NCBI RefSeq assembly: GCF_030253575.1 | Contig: NC_080566.1 | Span: 9,309,501-9,373,500, forward strand | Direction: 5' to 3' | Length of the DNA stretch: 64,000 nt | Origin: Rhododendron vialii | Taxonomy: Eukaryota; Streptophyta; Magnoliopsida; Ericales; Ericaceae | In this document: in pieces, positions 1 to 13,500 of the stretch | Layout of the letters: each line of letters begins with the position of its first letter | Position numbering within the stretch: the stretch's first letter is position 1 | Notes under the pieces: generated by a model | Seen by the model: the letters and a program-made list of their open reading frames with translations, nothing else | Databases searched by the model: none | What the model was told of the DNA's origin: nothing | Program-made: the position numbers and the translations under genes

Positions 1-367
1 GAGCAAGTTTATCGGCGCAAAGGTAAATTACCATATGAACAGTTTCAATTCTATTTTATTTATTAATTTTTTTTTTTACAACTACACTAAACACAATTCA
101 TTTTACCTATTATTTATTAAAATATTATTTTTTTTCTTTTTCCAATATTAAAAATAAAGAGAGGAGAAAGGAGAAAGGAGGAAAGAGAGAGAAAAGAAAC
201 AATAAAAAAAGAAAAGAGTATGAATAGTACTTAGGTAAAAATGACTAACAACTATTCATAAATGGGTTTTACATCTTCTTTTACCTAATCTAGTACAAAC
301 AAGTTTTTGTGATTTTTCTCTCCAAAAAAGAGAAAAATGTATTTTACATTGTTTGATGTACTTGCTC
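1..367. mobile_element. Tourist-like MITE (left end at window edge)
   Basis: The window opens with GAGCAAGTTTATCGG, and the inverted counterpart (ending ACTTGCTC) is read at 357-367. A TTAA follows, from which a TTA or TAA target duplication could be drawn. The interior is AT-rich without an ORF. The terminus matches the next element (372-1244), so the two are related PIF/Harbinger-type MITEs lying head to tail. The true left end and its target duplication lie at or beyond the window edge and cannot be checked. Confidence 0.5.
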
Positions 368-371
368 TTAA

Positions 372-1244
372 GAGCAAGTTTATTAGCTCTTGTAAACTAC
401 CTATATAGCCATTTTCAGTGGCATAGCCACTCTATGGCCACTGGGGGCACCTGCCGCACTGCACCCCTTATTTTATTTTATTTTTTAAATTGGTAGTGTG
501 AGTTTACCTAATATTTAAAGCAAGACACATGTTATTAGATTAAATACTTGTTAAAATACAAATTGACTTGTTTGAATTGTTACACAAATAAGCACCACAA
601 AATCAATGTCTACAATCATATCAAAATAAAGATTCGGTGAATTTATTGAAGAGTGAGTAATTTTCATCCAATATGGACAGTGAGTAATACGTATATGCTC
701 ACCTAGTGTTTAGGTATATGGGTGAACAAAATAGTACTCCAAAACTTGAAAACTCTCCTTTGTAACATGATTTAACAACTAACACAAAAATCACGCCGTA
801 TCACCAACAACCATCAAGTCATTGGTCGGTGGGATGTCGTCGGGATTTGGCTATCGTCAGAGATTTTGTTCTTATAATGCCCCCAGCGATGTATATTCCT
901 GGCTACGCCACTGGCCATTTTACATCACCAAAAGTGAAAAGTAGTCTACTGCAGAATCGGTAAAGGAGGAGGTAAACTCCCTCCCGCTACAGTTCCAAGG
1001 CAAATGTAGAGTGCGACTGTTCATAAGCTTTCCCATTTCTTTATTGTTTTCTCTCTCTCTCCCACTCTCCCTCCCTCTCTCTCTCTCCTCAAAAAAAAAA
1101 AAGGGGAATAAAAGTAATAATATTTTAATAAAAAATAGGTTAAATAGATTGTATTGATATAGTGTTGAAAGAAATATGAGTAGGTAAAATGAAAAAAATG
1201 CACTGTTTACTAGCAATTTTACCAAACTACCGATAAACTTGCTC
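372..1244. mobile_element. Tourist-like element with TAA target duplication
   Basis: Terminal inverted repeats GAGCAAGTTTAT at the left and ATAAACTTGCTC at the right are flanked by TAA (369-371 and 1245-1247), the target site expected for PIF/Harbinger MITEs. There is no transposase. The element is interrupted by a hAT-type element at 416-913, so the uninterrupted parent would be about 370 bp, close to the size of its neighbour. Confidence 0.7.
416..913. mobile_element. Nested non-autonomous hAT-like element
   Basis: The element starts CAGTGGCATAGCCA and ends with the inverted form TGGCTACGCCACTG. It is flanked by a perfect 8-bp target duplication, GCCATTTT (408-415 and 914-921). The 8-bp duplication and CAGTGGC termini fit the hAT superfamily. 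The 498-bp body has no transposase ORF. It sits inside the Tourist-like element, so it inserted later. Confidence 0.75.
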
Positions 1245-1247
1245 TAA

Positions 1248-1897
1248 GGCTTAATTCATATATTAAATGAGTCAAATTCAATATTCAAAAATTCAGCTCG
1301 AATCGAAAAAATCGACTCGTTATATTGGTTTGACTCACTTAAAATGGGACAAAGAATTAAAAAATAAGACGGAGGGAATAGTTTGAAACTTAATTCCCTT
1401 TTAATTGTCCCTATTTGTTTCGTTTATGAATCTATTCATATTTAATCAGCTCTACAAAATGTAATATTTCGATCATTAGTTAGGAACAAAGAAAATTAGC
1501 AAAGAAAATATCCTTAAAGTGTACATGAACGGCTCAGATTCACTGTGCAGTACATCTAAACTATTCATGTACACTTTAAAAGTATTTTCTTTGTTCATTT
1601 TCTTTACACCTAGTATTTCTCCAATGGCCTAAAACTAACTGAACCAAACTAGAACCAATAAAAACCGGACAGGACAGGACCTGGTCCCACATTTAGAAGC
1701 TCCCCCAACGCATCACGGTGAATTAGTACGTGGGAAAAACGAACGTGCTCCCAAGTCCTAACCCTCGATCAAAATCCCCTTTTCTTCAACCACTGCAACA
1801 AGAAAGCCATTAGATTCTTTGAATTTTGGGGTTTTCGATTCGATTTCTTTGGAATTCGTTACGGCCATTGTTGATTAAAGAAAGGTGAATACTTCCA
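1248..1897. promoter_or_regulatory. Upstream region of the EAF gene with a hairpin MITE
   Basis: This is the presumed promoter and 5' UTR of the EAF gene. At 1485-1606 two arms of about 43 bases face each other (left arm ends AAAGTGTACATGAA, right arm starts TTCATGTACACTTT) around a 34-base loop, so a small foldback element sits roughly 300 bp before the start codon. A GGGACAAA...GACGGAGGGA stretch near 1345-1378 resembles one end of a Stowaway MITE. No convincing TATA box was assigned. Confidence 0.35.
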
Positions 1898-4800
1898 ATG
1901 GCAACTAACAACAAGAAAGACGAACCAAGTACAGCTCCTCAGGCCGATCGTTGGTATAACCTAACCCTAGGCTCCTCTTTCAAAGACCACCGTCCCTCCT
2001 CCAAGTTTTGCACTTTGCGCTGTAAATCTCTCTCTCTCTCTCTCCATATATATGTATGCATTTTTTTGCCATACGATAGTATGATAGTATAGTTAAGAGT
2101 ACAAGCTAACATCATTCCATCAACTTAAACCTGAAGCCTCACACACACTGACACCTAAGTGCCAACCCACTACCGCTTGAGCCGCAGCTGAGGGTCATTT
2201 ATTTATGCATGTTTGCGTAGGTTATAAAATTATTTGTTTAATTTTTGTTTTAACTATCCTGCCGTTTAAATGCCCATAAAGCTGAAAGGAAGAAAAGAAA
2301 AGAAAAAGAAAATATAATAGGATCTAAGATTCTGAGTATTTTTAGGGTTTTTTTTTTTTTTTTTTTGGGGGTGGGGTTGCGCGGGGGGGTTAAAGAACAA
2401 GAAATTTCATGTAAGAAAGAGTACAACAGTTTGCAACAGATGCTAGCTTACTAAAGAGGAGAAAAAGAGAGATGTGAGAGGATTAATCCTCTCCAAAAGA
2501 AACTGCTATCACCTGCAACTGCAACTCGACTTAGAATAAAAGAAGCCAAAGCTCTCACTTGGCTAACTCGTGAGCTGGCCGAACCTTATTACCAGAAACT
2601 TTTGTAATTCTGCAAATCGATCGCATTGATACTTCATTAGAAAAGTTTTGTGAACAAAACTTTGCCAATGTCGTGTTCAGGATGTCAAATACTGACCTCA
2701 ACTGGATCTGATAGTTGCTGTATAACCAATGGAATGAACCCTGTATTACGTTTCCCAAATCCACAAGTGAAACTTGTGATCAATACTTGGTATCTTATCC
2801 CTAGAGGGTTTGTAGTTTCAGGCGGAATTGAAATATGTTCTGTTCTTACTTGCCGAGCAAACTGGGGATAGATATTAGTTGGAAAGTTGCATTTGTTCTT
2901 CCTGTTTTTGTTCTTATGAATGGGTGACTTAGCTGGTTGCATTTATTTATTTATTCTTTTTAATTCTTCTTATACCAAGCTATGGAAAATCTTTTGTTTG
3001 GTTGTTATTTCAGAACCAGTTTTGCAGATATTTTCACTTTTTTACAAACAAAATCGCTCAATTGGTTTTTGAGAGTTTGGAAAGGTCATTTTTAAGGCCT
3101 TTTATCGAAAAGGCGGCGTCTTCTGAAAACTTATAGGAAACAAGTTTGAAATTGTCTAACAAAAAAGTTCTCTTTTGTTCAAAAAATTAGAACAAAAATG
3201 AAAAACGATAACGATACCAACCAAAAGCTATGTCAAATAAGGGTTGAGTTGTTGACCAATTTTATTTTATTTTATTTTTTGTTTCAGATGAATTTAAACC
3301 AGCTTCAATTGATAAGAACCAGGCCGGATCACTACACAAGAACAAGGACAACCGGGTTAGTGTGGAATTTCACAACAACCAGCCTGGAAAACCAAAAGTG
3401 ATCTTTGAGGGCAGTAGTGAGGATTACAAGGACAATGATGCAGTTTTGTTCTTTGATGGTCAGACCTTTCGGTTAGAAAGGTTGCATCGAGCAGTAAAGC
3501 GGTTGAGACATGTTAGGCAACCTGGTGAGTCTGCCGCTGGAGGAACTTCACTCGGACCAGCTGCAGAGTCTGGTTCACCGCCAGTCAGTAAAGTGGCTAA
3601 GTTGCAGCCTTTGAACAAGAGCATACCTCCTTTAATGCCGGTGAGTTTTTCAACATGGAAAAATTGTTTCTATCTTCATTCTACATGTTCACAGTCTATG
3701 TAGACAGGACAAGTTAGTTCAACTAAATTTGATCTACTGTAATGTCTGTGATCAAGAGATATTTGTTTGTATGATGATATGGTTTTTGTTAGGACTTAAA
3801 TTGAAGCTGCATGCTCAGGACGTCTATGATACCAATTTACAAGTTACAACTGTTGTTTTTCTATGACCATCTTAAGGAATCTTACTGCTTTTGGTGGGTG
3901 GAAGTTATGGAAGTAGGAACACGATGGACCTATATGGCTATATTTACTCGAGTAACGTTGATAAATTCAGTTCACACTTACGTAGTTTAAAGATCAGCAG
4001 CTTTATTATATTTGTACTTCTGTGAGTTCAGTATATATATATATATATATGTAGTCTATGAATTATAATGACTTCCAATAATAGTATGCAGTTTTTTAGG
4101 TAGACAACATGTTCGCTTCCAACCTGTACTATAATTTGTGACAAAGTTGCAGGCAACACTTTGGATGATCTGTTAATGACCACAGTCATCATTTCTACCT
4201 TGTTCCTTGGTCGAAAATCTGTTTCAGTAGCATCCCAATAAGCCTCTGAGTTCGCAGTCTCTCAATCACTTTGTGGAGTGAATAGACACATTCATGCTCC
4301 CTCGTTTCTTTTGTTGTAAGGTGTGAGATAATTTTGCTATTAGTTCGGAGGTTGATTATCTGGGTTTTTATTGGAATTAAGTAAAGTAACAAGTAACAGT
4401 TTTGCATTGGCTGTTTGCTGGACAATGCACATTGAGGTTCATGTTGAAATGGCAAACTTTATGTAACCATGTAGTAATTGAAAAGTAGGCATCAAACTAA
4501 TCGAAGATTTCAAGAGCAAATATGTGTTAGTAAGGAGAATGTTGATTAATCCATTTCAAGGCATCATCAAAGAATAACTGGAAAGAGTTTTGAAAAGCAT
4601 CATTTTGATTTGCTTGTTCTTAACGACATTCTTCTTGCAAATAAAGCCCTTACTGTTAAATATATACTGATGATGCATACTCATTTTATTGTGTACTTGT
4701 ACAGGTTGAGATTGAACGGATTGAAATTGGTGACTTCAAGAGCTTAGGTAAGTTTTGTTCTGATAGCTAAAATGATAAGATATAAACATCTTTGTCCAAA

Positions 4801-6740
4801 CAAAAGTAGTTACCAGCTTCCTACTTTTGGTTTGGTGTGATTAGTGGTTCAAGCGCTTAACATCCGAGATTGAGAGCATATCGTAGACTGTCAGACAAGC
4901 ATTACTTAGCTGAAGATGTACTATACTGTTTACCTTAGCAAGAGGCAGTTGACAGTTTTTAACCCTTCATCCTAAATCAATGGATTCAAACACACCCTAA
5001 ATGAACATGTTCCACTATTATTATGCAAGGCTGTGAATGCGGCTAGGTAGGAAAACCTTAAAGGCACTCGGTCTGGTGATCGAAACCTCTTCCTACTAGG
5101 GCTGCGCACATTCTGGATCGATCGGATTGCTATGAATCCAATCCTAATCTGCAAGTCACGGTTTTTTGAAAATGCAATCCATGTCCAGATCAAAAGTCTC
5201 ACGGTTCGATTTCAATAACCGAACCGTGACTCACAGTTCGGTCCCGGTTTTATACACGGATTAGTTCAACAAAATTCGCAATGACCTGTAAATACTTGAT
5301 TCCATATTCCAAAAATATAAAAACCTAAGCCATGTATCAAAAATGTAAAAACCTAAGCCAGGTATCAGATTCCCCAAGTTTGAAAAGAAACATTAACATT
5401 ACATCAAGCATCCAAGCAAAGTATTTGTTAGAAAGGAAAGAAATGAATACTATCCAGGTTCCAAAACTGAGCCAGGTTCCAGCAACCTGTTAGTTGCAGA
5501 TATCTAAACTAAGCTAGGTTACTAACAAATACTATTCCAGGGTCCAGCAACCTGTTAGTTCCAGATATCAAAACTAAGCCAGGTTACTAACAAATACTAT
5601 TCTAGGTTCCAACAAATACCATTCCAGTTCCGGCAACATGTTTGTTCCAGGTATCAAAACTAAGCCAGGTTACTAACAAATACTAACAAATATTTTTTAT
5701 TTTTTAAAAATATGCCACGGTCTAGTTCGGTTAATCCATGGTTTTTAAATGAAAATCCAATCCTAATCTATATCTCACTGTTTTTTAATTTTTGAATCTG
5801 TGTCCAGCCATTAATCCACGGACAAAATCCAAAAGGCACAGATCGGTTTGGTTTCACGGTTCACTGGATTTTTTGTACACCCCTACTTCCTACAAACTTA
5901 ATGGCATAAAAAATTTCTAGGACTACTCATTAATAATGGTAGCCACTACTATTTTACAGACTAGAGACTACTATTTTTCAGTTTGTTCAACTCATGGATT
6001 GTGCAGAACCAATTTTAATGACTTTATGAACAAAAATAAGTGATGCGGAAAATGGAGAATGAATTTATAGTATTTGGTTTTGTGCATTGCTATTTGGCTG
6101 CTATTACTTGCGTTGCATAGCTTCTGCTATGATACTTACACGCCGCATCCTTGATTGTGATAGAAGATGATGCAATTGTTGCTCAAACCTTGACGTTGTA
6201 GCTTTGGTTTTTTTTTTTTTTTTGAACAGCATTGTAGCTTTAGTTGTTCTGAAGTTCATGTTTGGAAATTATTCACTCTTTGATCTAACTGCCACAGATA
6301 CAAAACCAAAAAATGAAAAGGTTGTTGATTATCCGTCTGCCCATCTAAATCCATCTACCACATCACCAGACCTGAAGAATGAGGACTTGGAGGAACAATT
6401 AGATATAGTCAACGACAGTGATGAGGTTGAGGAAGCAGGAAACGGCAGTAAAAATGCTGAAAAGGAATTCCACACCGGTATTGACATTAATGTACCTCAT
6501 CAAAATGATACGGACGACGAAATTGCTGATGTGGACGTGAACGACGATGAGGATAAAGGATGTAATGCCGCAGAAGCCCTTAGAGCACAGGTGAATGCAG
6601 AGGAAAGAGGGGGGCAGACTTCAAGCTCAAGCAGTAGCAGTGGGAGTGAGAGCAGTGCGAGTAGCGGAAGTGGGAGTGGTAGTGGTTCCAGCAGCAGTGA
6701 CTCTGAAAGCAGTGATGGTGACTCAGTCAACTCCGGCTGA
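1898..6740 (+). CDS. EAF: ELL-associated factor (EAF) family transcription elongation protein
   Basis: The predicted protein has 320 aa in four exons: 1898-2021, 3288-3640, 4705-4747 and 6298-6740, all with GT-AG introns and continuous frame. The N-terminal third reads as the EAF domain: RWYNLTLGSSFKDHRPSS, then YEFKPASID across the first splice, VIFEG, and DNDAVLFFDGQTFRLERLHR. The last exon is an acidic, then serine-rich tail (runs of SSSSSSSGSES and SGSGSGS), typical of EAF activation regions. In animals EAF binds ELL and stimulates RNA polymerase II elongation. Plants encode EAF homologues, and a nuclear role in elongation is inferred by homology. The start is the first ATG giving the conserved N-terminus. 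Intron 3 contains a hAT element. Family assignment is strong; which plant paralogue it is cannot be told. Confidence 0.9.
5097..5885. mobile_element. Non-autonomous hAT element in EAF intron 3
   Basis: The element begins TAGGGCTGCGCAC and ends GTACACCCCTA, the TAGGGGTG-type inverted termini of hAT elements. It is flanked by a perfect 8-bp target duplication, CTTCCTAC (5089-5096 and 5886-5893). It is 789 bp long without a transposase. Sub-terminal inverted sequences (such as AATCCAATCCTAATCT) occur near both ends, and a tandem array fills the centre. Confidence 0.85.
5455..5690. repeat. Tandem repeat inside the hAT element
   Basis: There are three imperfect copies of a unit of roughly 65-85 bp that ends AGCCAGGTTACTAACAAAT and contains CAGCAACCTGTTAGTT. 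Copy lengths differ because the short word CCAGGTTCC is itself repeated. The array lies wholly within the hAT element at 5097-5885. Confidence 0.65.
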
Positions 6741-7712
6741 ATTCTGGGGATGGTGAATTTACTATTTGATTTTTGTGTGTATAATCTTTTTGACTTGAAT
6801 AGCATATAACCTTAACTGAGATTTGATTGTAAAACCATTGGAGAGAAATGCAGCTTTCTGATGTGAATTTAATTATACATTTTCCCTCTTTTCTTTTATT
6901 AGTGATGATGATAGAAGAATTATGCTTATTTCTTCTTCTTTTTTAATGAAAATTATGCTTATTTCCGATGTACTAAAAAGACAAGGATGGAACAATTATG
7001 TGACGATAACGAGGGACAGGGGGTCCTGTCATACCCTCGATTCGGGTATCGTTCTGAGCTCAAAAAAATGATATGAACTGTTTACTTTGTAGACCTTGTG
7101 TGTACGACAGCCCCGTAAAAATCAAACCAATCAGACATCGGGAACCTAGTAAATAAATCACATTTCTTCAACAAATGAAGAACAAATACTGTTTATAACT
7201 TCATACAATTCGATCTGTTAGCCCCATTGACTTGATTTTGCATGGTAGTTATTAGCCAAGATCTAAACAATGATCAGTTCAAATCACATTTTCAAGCTTG
7301 GGATGAGGCCCAAATCGATGGCACATCAGTTGTGCCCTCGATTGTACGTACAAAGGTAACCAACTACGCTAGTCCTAATTAGTTACACTTTTAGTTATCA
7401 GCAAAATTTGATTTTCATTTTTGAAGTTGTCTCTTTATATTTCCAACGGACTTATTGTTGTCTTGAGTAACATAATTTAGACAAAATACCAACCATGGTA
7501 TTCAAACTATCAAATGGAATTTTCCAAAACCCTCTTCCTAAATATTCATCCTAATCAAATACATGAGAAAGAAAAACAATTCCATGTCGCTCAAAAATTA
7601 TAACTACTACTATTCGAGATGGTACATCCAATATCGTCTCGTAAGGACGTGCCTAACAATTTCATAGTAGCATAGCATTCAATGACCAATCCACAAGGCA
7701 CAGCCTTGTGAC
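6741..7712. other. Convergent intergenic region, EAF to ClpP3-like
   Basis: This holds the 3' flanks of two convergent genes: the EAF 3' UTR on the plus strand and the ClpP3-like 3' UTR on the minus strand. I see no ORF, repeat pair or RNA gene here. Polyadenylation sites were not assigned. Confidence 0.4.
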
Positions 7713-10555
7713 TCAGGCATGTTTCCCTCCTACTGGAGTTGGTGCTTCCTTTTCCTGTTCCACCTCATCAGCTCCTGAACCACCGATTTTTCCATTTTGT
7801 GACATCTTTTCTTCCGATGGCAAATCCACCTCTGTAAGTATTTTGCCATCTACATAACCACCACCACGCCAAAGGAACCACTCCCCAGGGAAGGGCGGAG
7901 CAGATGAATCTGCTAGAGGTGCCACCAATCCCGGCTTACCTTCATCAATAACTTCATCCACCAACCCGTATTCCTTTGCTTCCCAAGGATTCATGAAAAA
8001 CTCGTACCGACTGTTGCGTTCAATCTGCCAATAGAGAAGAAAATAAGTGATAATTGACAATTGGAGAAGTATAGGAAAGAGGGTATAGAGCATATTTGGA
8101 TGATTAACCTGCTCCACTGGCTTCCCAGTAACTCGAGACAATATTTTTATCAGCTTAAGCCCATGGTACATTCCTTCTCTTAAATGGATTTGAACTTGTG
8201 TTGGCTGGAAGGGCAACAGTTGAGTGAGAGATTTATGACTTCAATATATTCCACAACAAATAAATTTAAATTCTGCAAAGAAATATAGCCACACACACTC
8301 CGTAGAATTAGAAGAACGTCTAAATTCTAAACTACAATGATACCGAGAGCTTCACCTCCTTGCTGTTGTTTACCCCATCCCCCGTCCAGAAACTTGACTT
8401 CTTACTAAAAAAGAGCGACAAAGCTACCATGTTCCGGTATGTAAAATATCTTCAGGGCTGAAATCCCGAAGAATTGGAATTTATCAATGATATCAACTTC
8501 CATCTGAAATTCTTCAACATTTTGTCCAATAGATTCATGTCAGTGGAAATTTTTTGTTACATGGAGGGATACTTTCTCCAATTCTAATACCATCGTGGAA
8601 AAAAAATATAAACACACACACTAGAATGTACTTAAAGTTATTCTAGTCAAATTGAAACAAAGCCATGGCAGCAGCAGGTTCTAATGCAGAAAAACTAAAC
8701 AGGAAGGAAAACAGGATGCATTGTCCAAGAAATAAAACACACAACAAAGTAACATCAACTGTTTTCTTGGCCAACCACCAATGTTGGGCCACTTTGGTGC
8801 AATACTTGGATTCGAATAATAATGTTTGCAAGAAAACTATTATTGAGCAAGTTCCATTACCACATTCATTAATCATGAATTGAAGACTCAAGGAGGCAAT
8901 TGTAATACGGTTAACATAATTCAATCTCTTCTATTCTAGTTCTGTTCCTTCCCGATACAAAACCTCGATGGATTGCACAAAAATCAATGAATTAAATGAT
9001 ACTTCAATTTTAGTCATAATCAGTTACAGATAATTAAAGACAGAAAAACTCATACGTAATGGCTAATATAGGGTTAAAAATGTTATACATTACCAAAATA
9101 AGAAGAGTTTAACTTAATCCTAAACATAGGACCAGATGTCCATGTCCGACATATAAAGGAAAATGACACACTGCATACCCTACTCAACATGTGTTGGACA
9201 CCTATCTATCGTCTCTAAGCATTAATCTTATCAGAGATGCTTAGAACCACACGTGTCAATCATTTAAACACCCATGAATTAGCCTGCTATTCACTAAGAA
9301 AACAAAAATAATACCTATTAATCCCTATTGTATAATTTCTCCAACTCTACAAATTTCTAAACCTAAAAGCTTACAAAGAAATTAAAGTAACATAAACATT
9401 TAGAATAACTATCAGGTCTGGGTATCCCCACACTTACTTTCTAGCATGTAAAACCTGAAAGTGATTTTTTAGTTTTGACATCTTAATATATGAAAAGATC
9501 ATTTACGAAAAGTCACTAGGAATTTTACGTATAAAAGTATAATACTTGTAGTTGATGTATCCCATCCATGTTGCGTCCTGGTTTGGTTTTTTCAAAATGT
9601 CATGTCAGCGAGTCCATGTCATGTCTTATCTGTGTTTTTGTTGTCCGGACACATGCTTCATATTTCTTTCTCTTCGCACTTTTAATAAGAAAACAGATTT
9701 CATAGCAGCAAAGAAGACACAAAAGAACGAGGTCTGAACAAGGATTGCTGTCTGATCAAATCACAGGTGAGAAAAAAGTAGAACACAATCATGTACTAAG
9801 TATCTATCAGCCCAAGTATGAAAGCCAGAGAATGCTAGAGGTACTAAACAATCTTCTAAACGTTGGCCTAGGCGCTAGGCGGTGGTCCACCACCTCAACT
9901 AGGGTCCTAAGCGTTTCATTAGGTGGCGGGACGATTAGTCGACCACTAGGCGGCATTAGTCAGGTAAGTGGTATTATTAGTGGGGTAGGCGAGGACAAGT
10001 TGGTGGGTGTATTTTTTTATTTTTACGAACAGGGGTTTAAATATGTATTACTCCCTCCCTCCAAAAAAAAGCCGTCCACAAAACAAAATTTTTAATTTTT
10101 AAACTTTTTTTTTTAAGTTAAAAGAACTCGTCAATATCTAGTATCTTGTTGGGAAATAGCTTGAAATTATTTGAACAGAAAATGCATTTTTTAAGTTCTC
10201 GATTTACAGACCGAACAATCTTTCTGGGACAGAAGTAGAAGTATAGGTCTTGTTTGGTAACCATTTCATTTCCTGTTTTCTGTTTTCATTTTCAAAATTT
10301 TCAAAATTTAGAACCGAAAGTTTGTTTGGTTGTCTATTTTCATTTTTAAAAATTAAAATGAATTTTCTAAATTTTTGAAAATTGAGAAAGTACCAAAAGT
10401 CTACTTTCACTTCTTGTAAAAATAAAAAACCGGCTACCAAATCTGGAACACGCGTTCTGTTCCCCCTTATCTCATCTAAGTCTTCCCTTATCTCATTTGA
10501 GGCTTCCCCAGATCCATCGATCTCTCTCGATCCCACTGGTTTCAAGCGACTGAAA

Positions 10556-10597
<42 letters not shown>

Positions 10598-13500
10598 CTC
10601 GATCAATTTTGTTCTCGCCCTTCTTTGGATCTAGTTGAAGTCGAGAGCAATTATTCTTTGTAGACTTTGGAACTTATTGATTTAACTTGGTGATTTTGGG
10701 GTTTCTTCTGTTTCAACGCTGGGAAACTGGAGTTCTATGTGCCTTGCTTGGGTCACAGTCCAACTGCTAGATTAGGATGCGATCGATCTTCGTACAACAC
10801 TCCTCGGATTTCGTCACTTGTTTGATCGCTTTTTTGATTCATATTTCTAGATGCATTACACATATATCTGTAACCGTATTCGTTTATCGTACAGTTTCTC
10901 TATCAGAATTGCTTGTTACATTATCTCCGATCTCGTTACCAATTGATATGCATTACCGTTCTCCGATCTCGTTACCAATTCCGTTCATGGCTGACGGAGT
11001 AAGAACAGGACCAATTTCAGAAACCTCCTTCCAGGGGTTGGAAATTCATTTGAGTCCCTGCTGTGAATTATGTCGCCAGCTTAATAGGCATGAAATTGCG
11101 AAACTAACACCAGTACCATTAGCATTTTACCACATTATCAAGGGTTATACGATTTTTTTTTTTGAACCTCAGGTTATACGATATTTGCTTTAGCCTTGAA
11201 TTCTTTGTTTCTGTTTAAATTTGTTAAGTTAGGTCAAATTGAGGCTGTTGATCTAGGAGCTCAGTGTCTGATCTCACAAAAATGATGCTAGAAATAATGC
11301 TAAATAACTGAGCCCTCTTAGAATCATGAGATAGATGTTGTAATGTTAATACATCATCGATTTTCCCTTTTCATTAAACCAATCAATGATTTCTCAATGA
11401 TCCCTTCTGAAGTCTTTGTAGGTCGGTAGCAGATGGAACATAAAAGTTGGACTCTGGACAATCCAGCAGTTCTAAGGCAGCTAGTTTTTGATATACCTCC
11501 GATGACATTTTCATTTATTGCACATAAAGGAGAGGTGTGGCAACTTACACAATCAAATACTGGAAGCAACGAGATGATTAATTATGGGTGTATTAAAATT
11601 TGTTATGTTTTGACATTTCATGCCTTAGTTTCTCAAGTATCGATGTCCCTTCGACTTATCAATGAGATTTATTGAATCTATAGTTCTACTTTGCCCAAAT
11701 AAATCTGAGATCTTATTTAGACCAATTGTGGGGTGATTTATAAATAGGAAATGGCTACTAAAGGCAATGTAAGTATCAAGATTGAGGATGATGATGATGT
11801 TGAAGTGGGAGGTGTAGCTGATTCCCTGTGGTCGAAGAAAAATGAAGCTTTTTTTTATTGACATTATGGAGGAGGAGGTGAAAACAATGGGTAGTCGAGA
11901 TACTGGGACTTTTCAGATAAAAAGTTGGGCTAGGATGAGGAAGAGTCTTTCTACTAAAGCTAAATATGAATACTCTGAACTTCAAATAAAAAACAAGTTC
12001 AACCAACTATGCACTATGCACACCAAATTTAAGAGCCTTTGTGACCAAAGTGGCGTTGGGTGGTGTGCGGAAAAAGGTACTGTTACTGCTGATGATACCC
12101 TCTGGGAGAAGCTCTATAAGGTTAGAAGTGACCTATTCTCTTTTTATTTTACTCATGCTTATAAATTAAGTCTGATACAAGCCACTTTGTTCTTCACTTA
12201 GGTTAATAAGAAGGCCAAGCATTTCAGGAAAAAAGGTTTCCCACACTATGCAGCGATGACCCGAATACTTGGAGATACCACTGCAACAGGATTCAATGCT
12301 CACCCGTCAGTCCAATCCCCGTCTGGAACAGATAGTTCTGATCCCTCATTCCAACTTAAACAGGACAAAGATGGTGAAATAGAAGTAACTAACATAGTGG
12401 TTAGTGGAAAAGGCAAAAAGGTTTTTGATATGAAGGCTTTGAAGACTACTGAGCCAAAGGAGAGTAGCAAGAGTAAGAAGAGGGACTCATTGTCTGCGAA
12501 CCTCAGTGCATCTTTAAGTGCTCTTGCAGAAAGTAGCTAGAGGAAGGTGGATATCCTTGAAGCAAAGCATAATGCTAAGAGCACTAGTGTTAGTGTGACT
12601 TCCCAGGACCATGGTGAGCCACAAGGTCTGCTGGCTGCATGCATAAAAACTCTTAATGACATGGAAGACCTAGATGGAGCATCGTATACGAAAGGGATGA
12701 AACTACTGAAGGAGGACCCTTCATGGAGACCAATATTCCTTGGCATGTCAGAGCAAAGGAAGAAAGACTTCTTTGCATATGTGTGAACCTTTGTTTATGG
12801 TTGGTTTGGTTTAGGACATGGTTATGTAGTTGGTTTGTAAGCTTTTGTGGGTTGTAAGACTTATGTGATTGGTTTGTTTTCTCTTCTTGTTGGAGTACTG
12901 TTTGGATATGGAACTTTTGTGGTTTGTTTTCTTGTTGGACTACTGTTAATGGGCAATCTTTATGATCTCACTGGGCAATCTTCTATTTCAGCAATTTTTA
13001 GTACTTTGTTGGCCTTTTTGCAGTATACAATTATATCCGTATATTTATCTCCCTTCTTTGTTTCAATTATGTTCTACTTTTCCACAAGATTTAATGTGGC
13101 TACCATAACATTTCATTGAAGGTAATGGAAGTATCTAATGCTCAAAATGATGTCACTCTGACTCAGATAACATGGTCTTTGAAGAAGGCCAATCATCAGA
13201 GTCTGTCAACAATATATGCAAGTCTGCCGGCCATGTACATGACTGTGAAAGCTCAGACACAATCTCTCTCAAGTTGGGGTTAGTTAATTTCTTGAAAGTT
13301 ATGTTGTGTTTCTGGATTTCATTGACTTGAAGCATCTTTCTTATGTTATTTTAGTCATTCTTTTAACATACGCCTTTGAAGTTTGAAGCATCTTTTTTAT
13401 CGCCATCTAGAATAAAAAATGTGATGCCTCTAACTGATGCAAATATGGGCCATCTAGGATTACTCGCTCTGGTCTCCTAAACCATAAGGATCATTGTACT

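Noticed and set aside
6500-6805. 101-codon minus-strand frame
   Set aside because: Antisense shadow of the acidic and serine-rich EAF tail; its Leu/Ser runs mirror the Ser codons on the coding strand.
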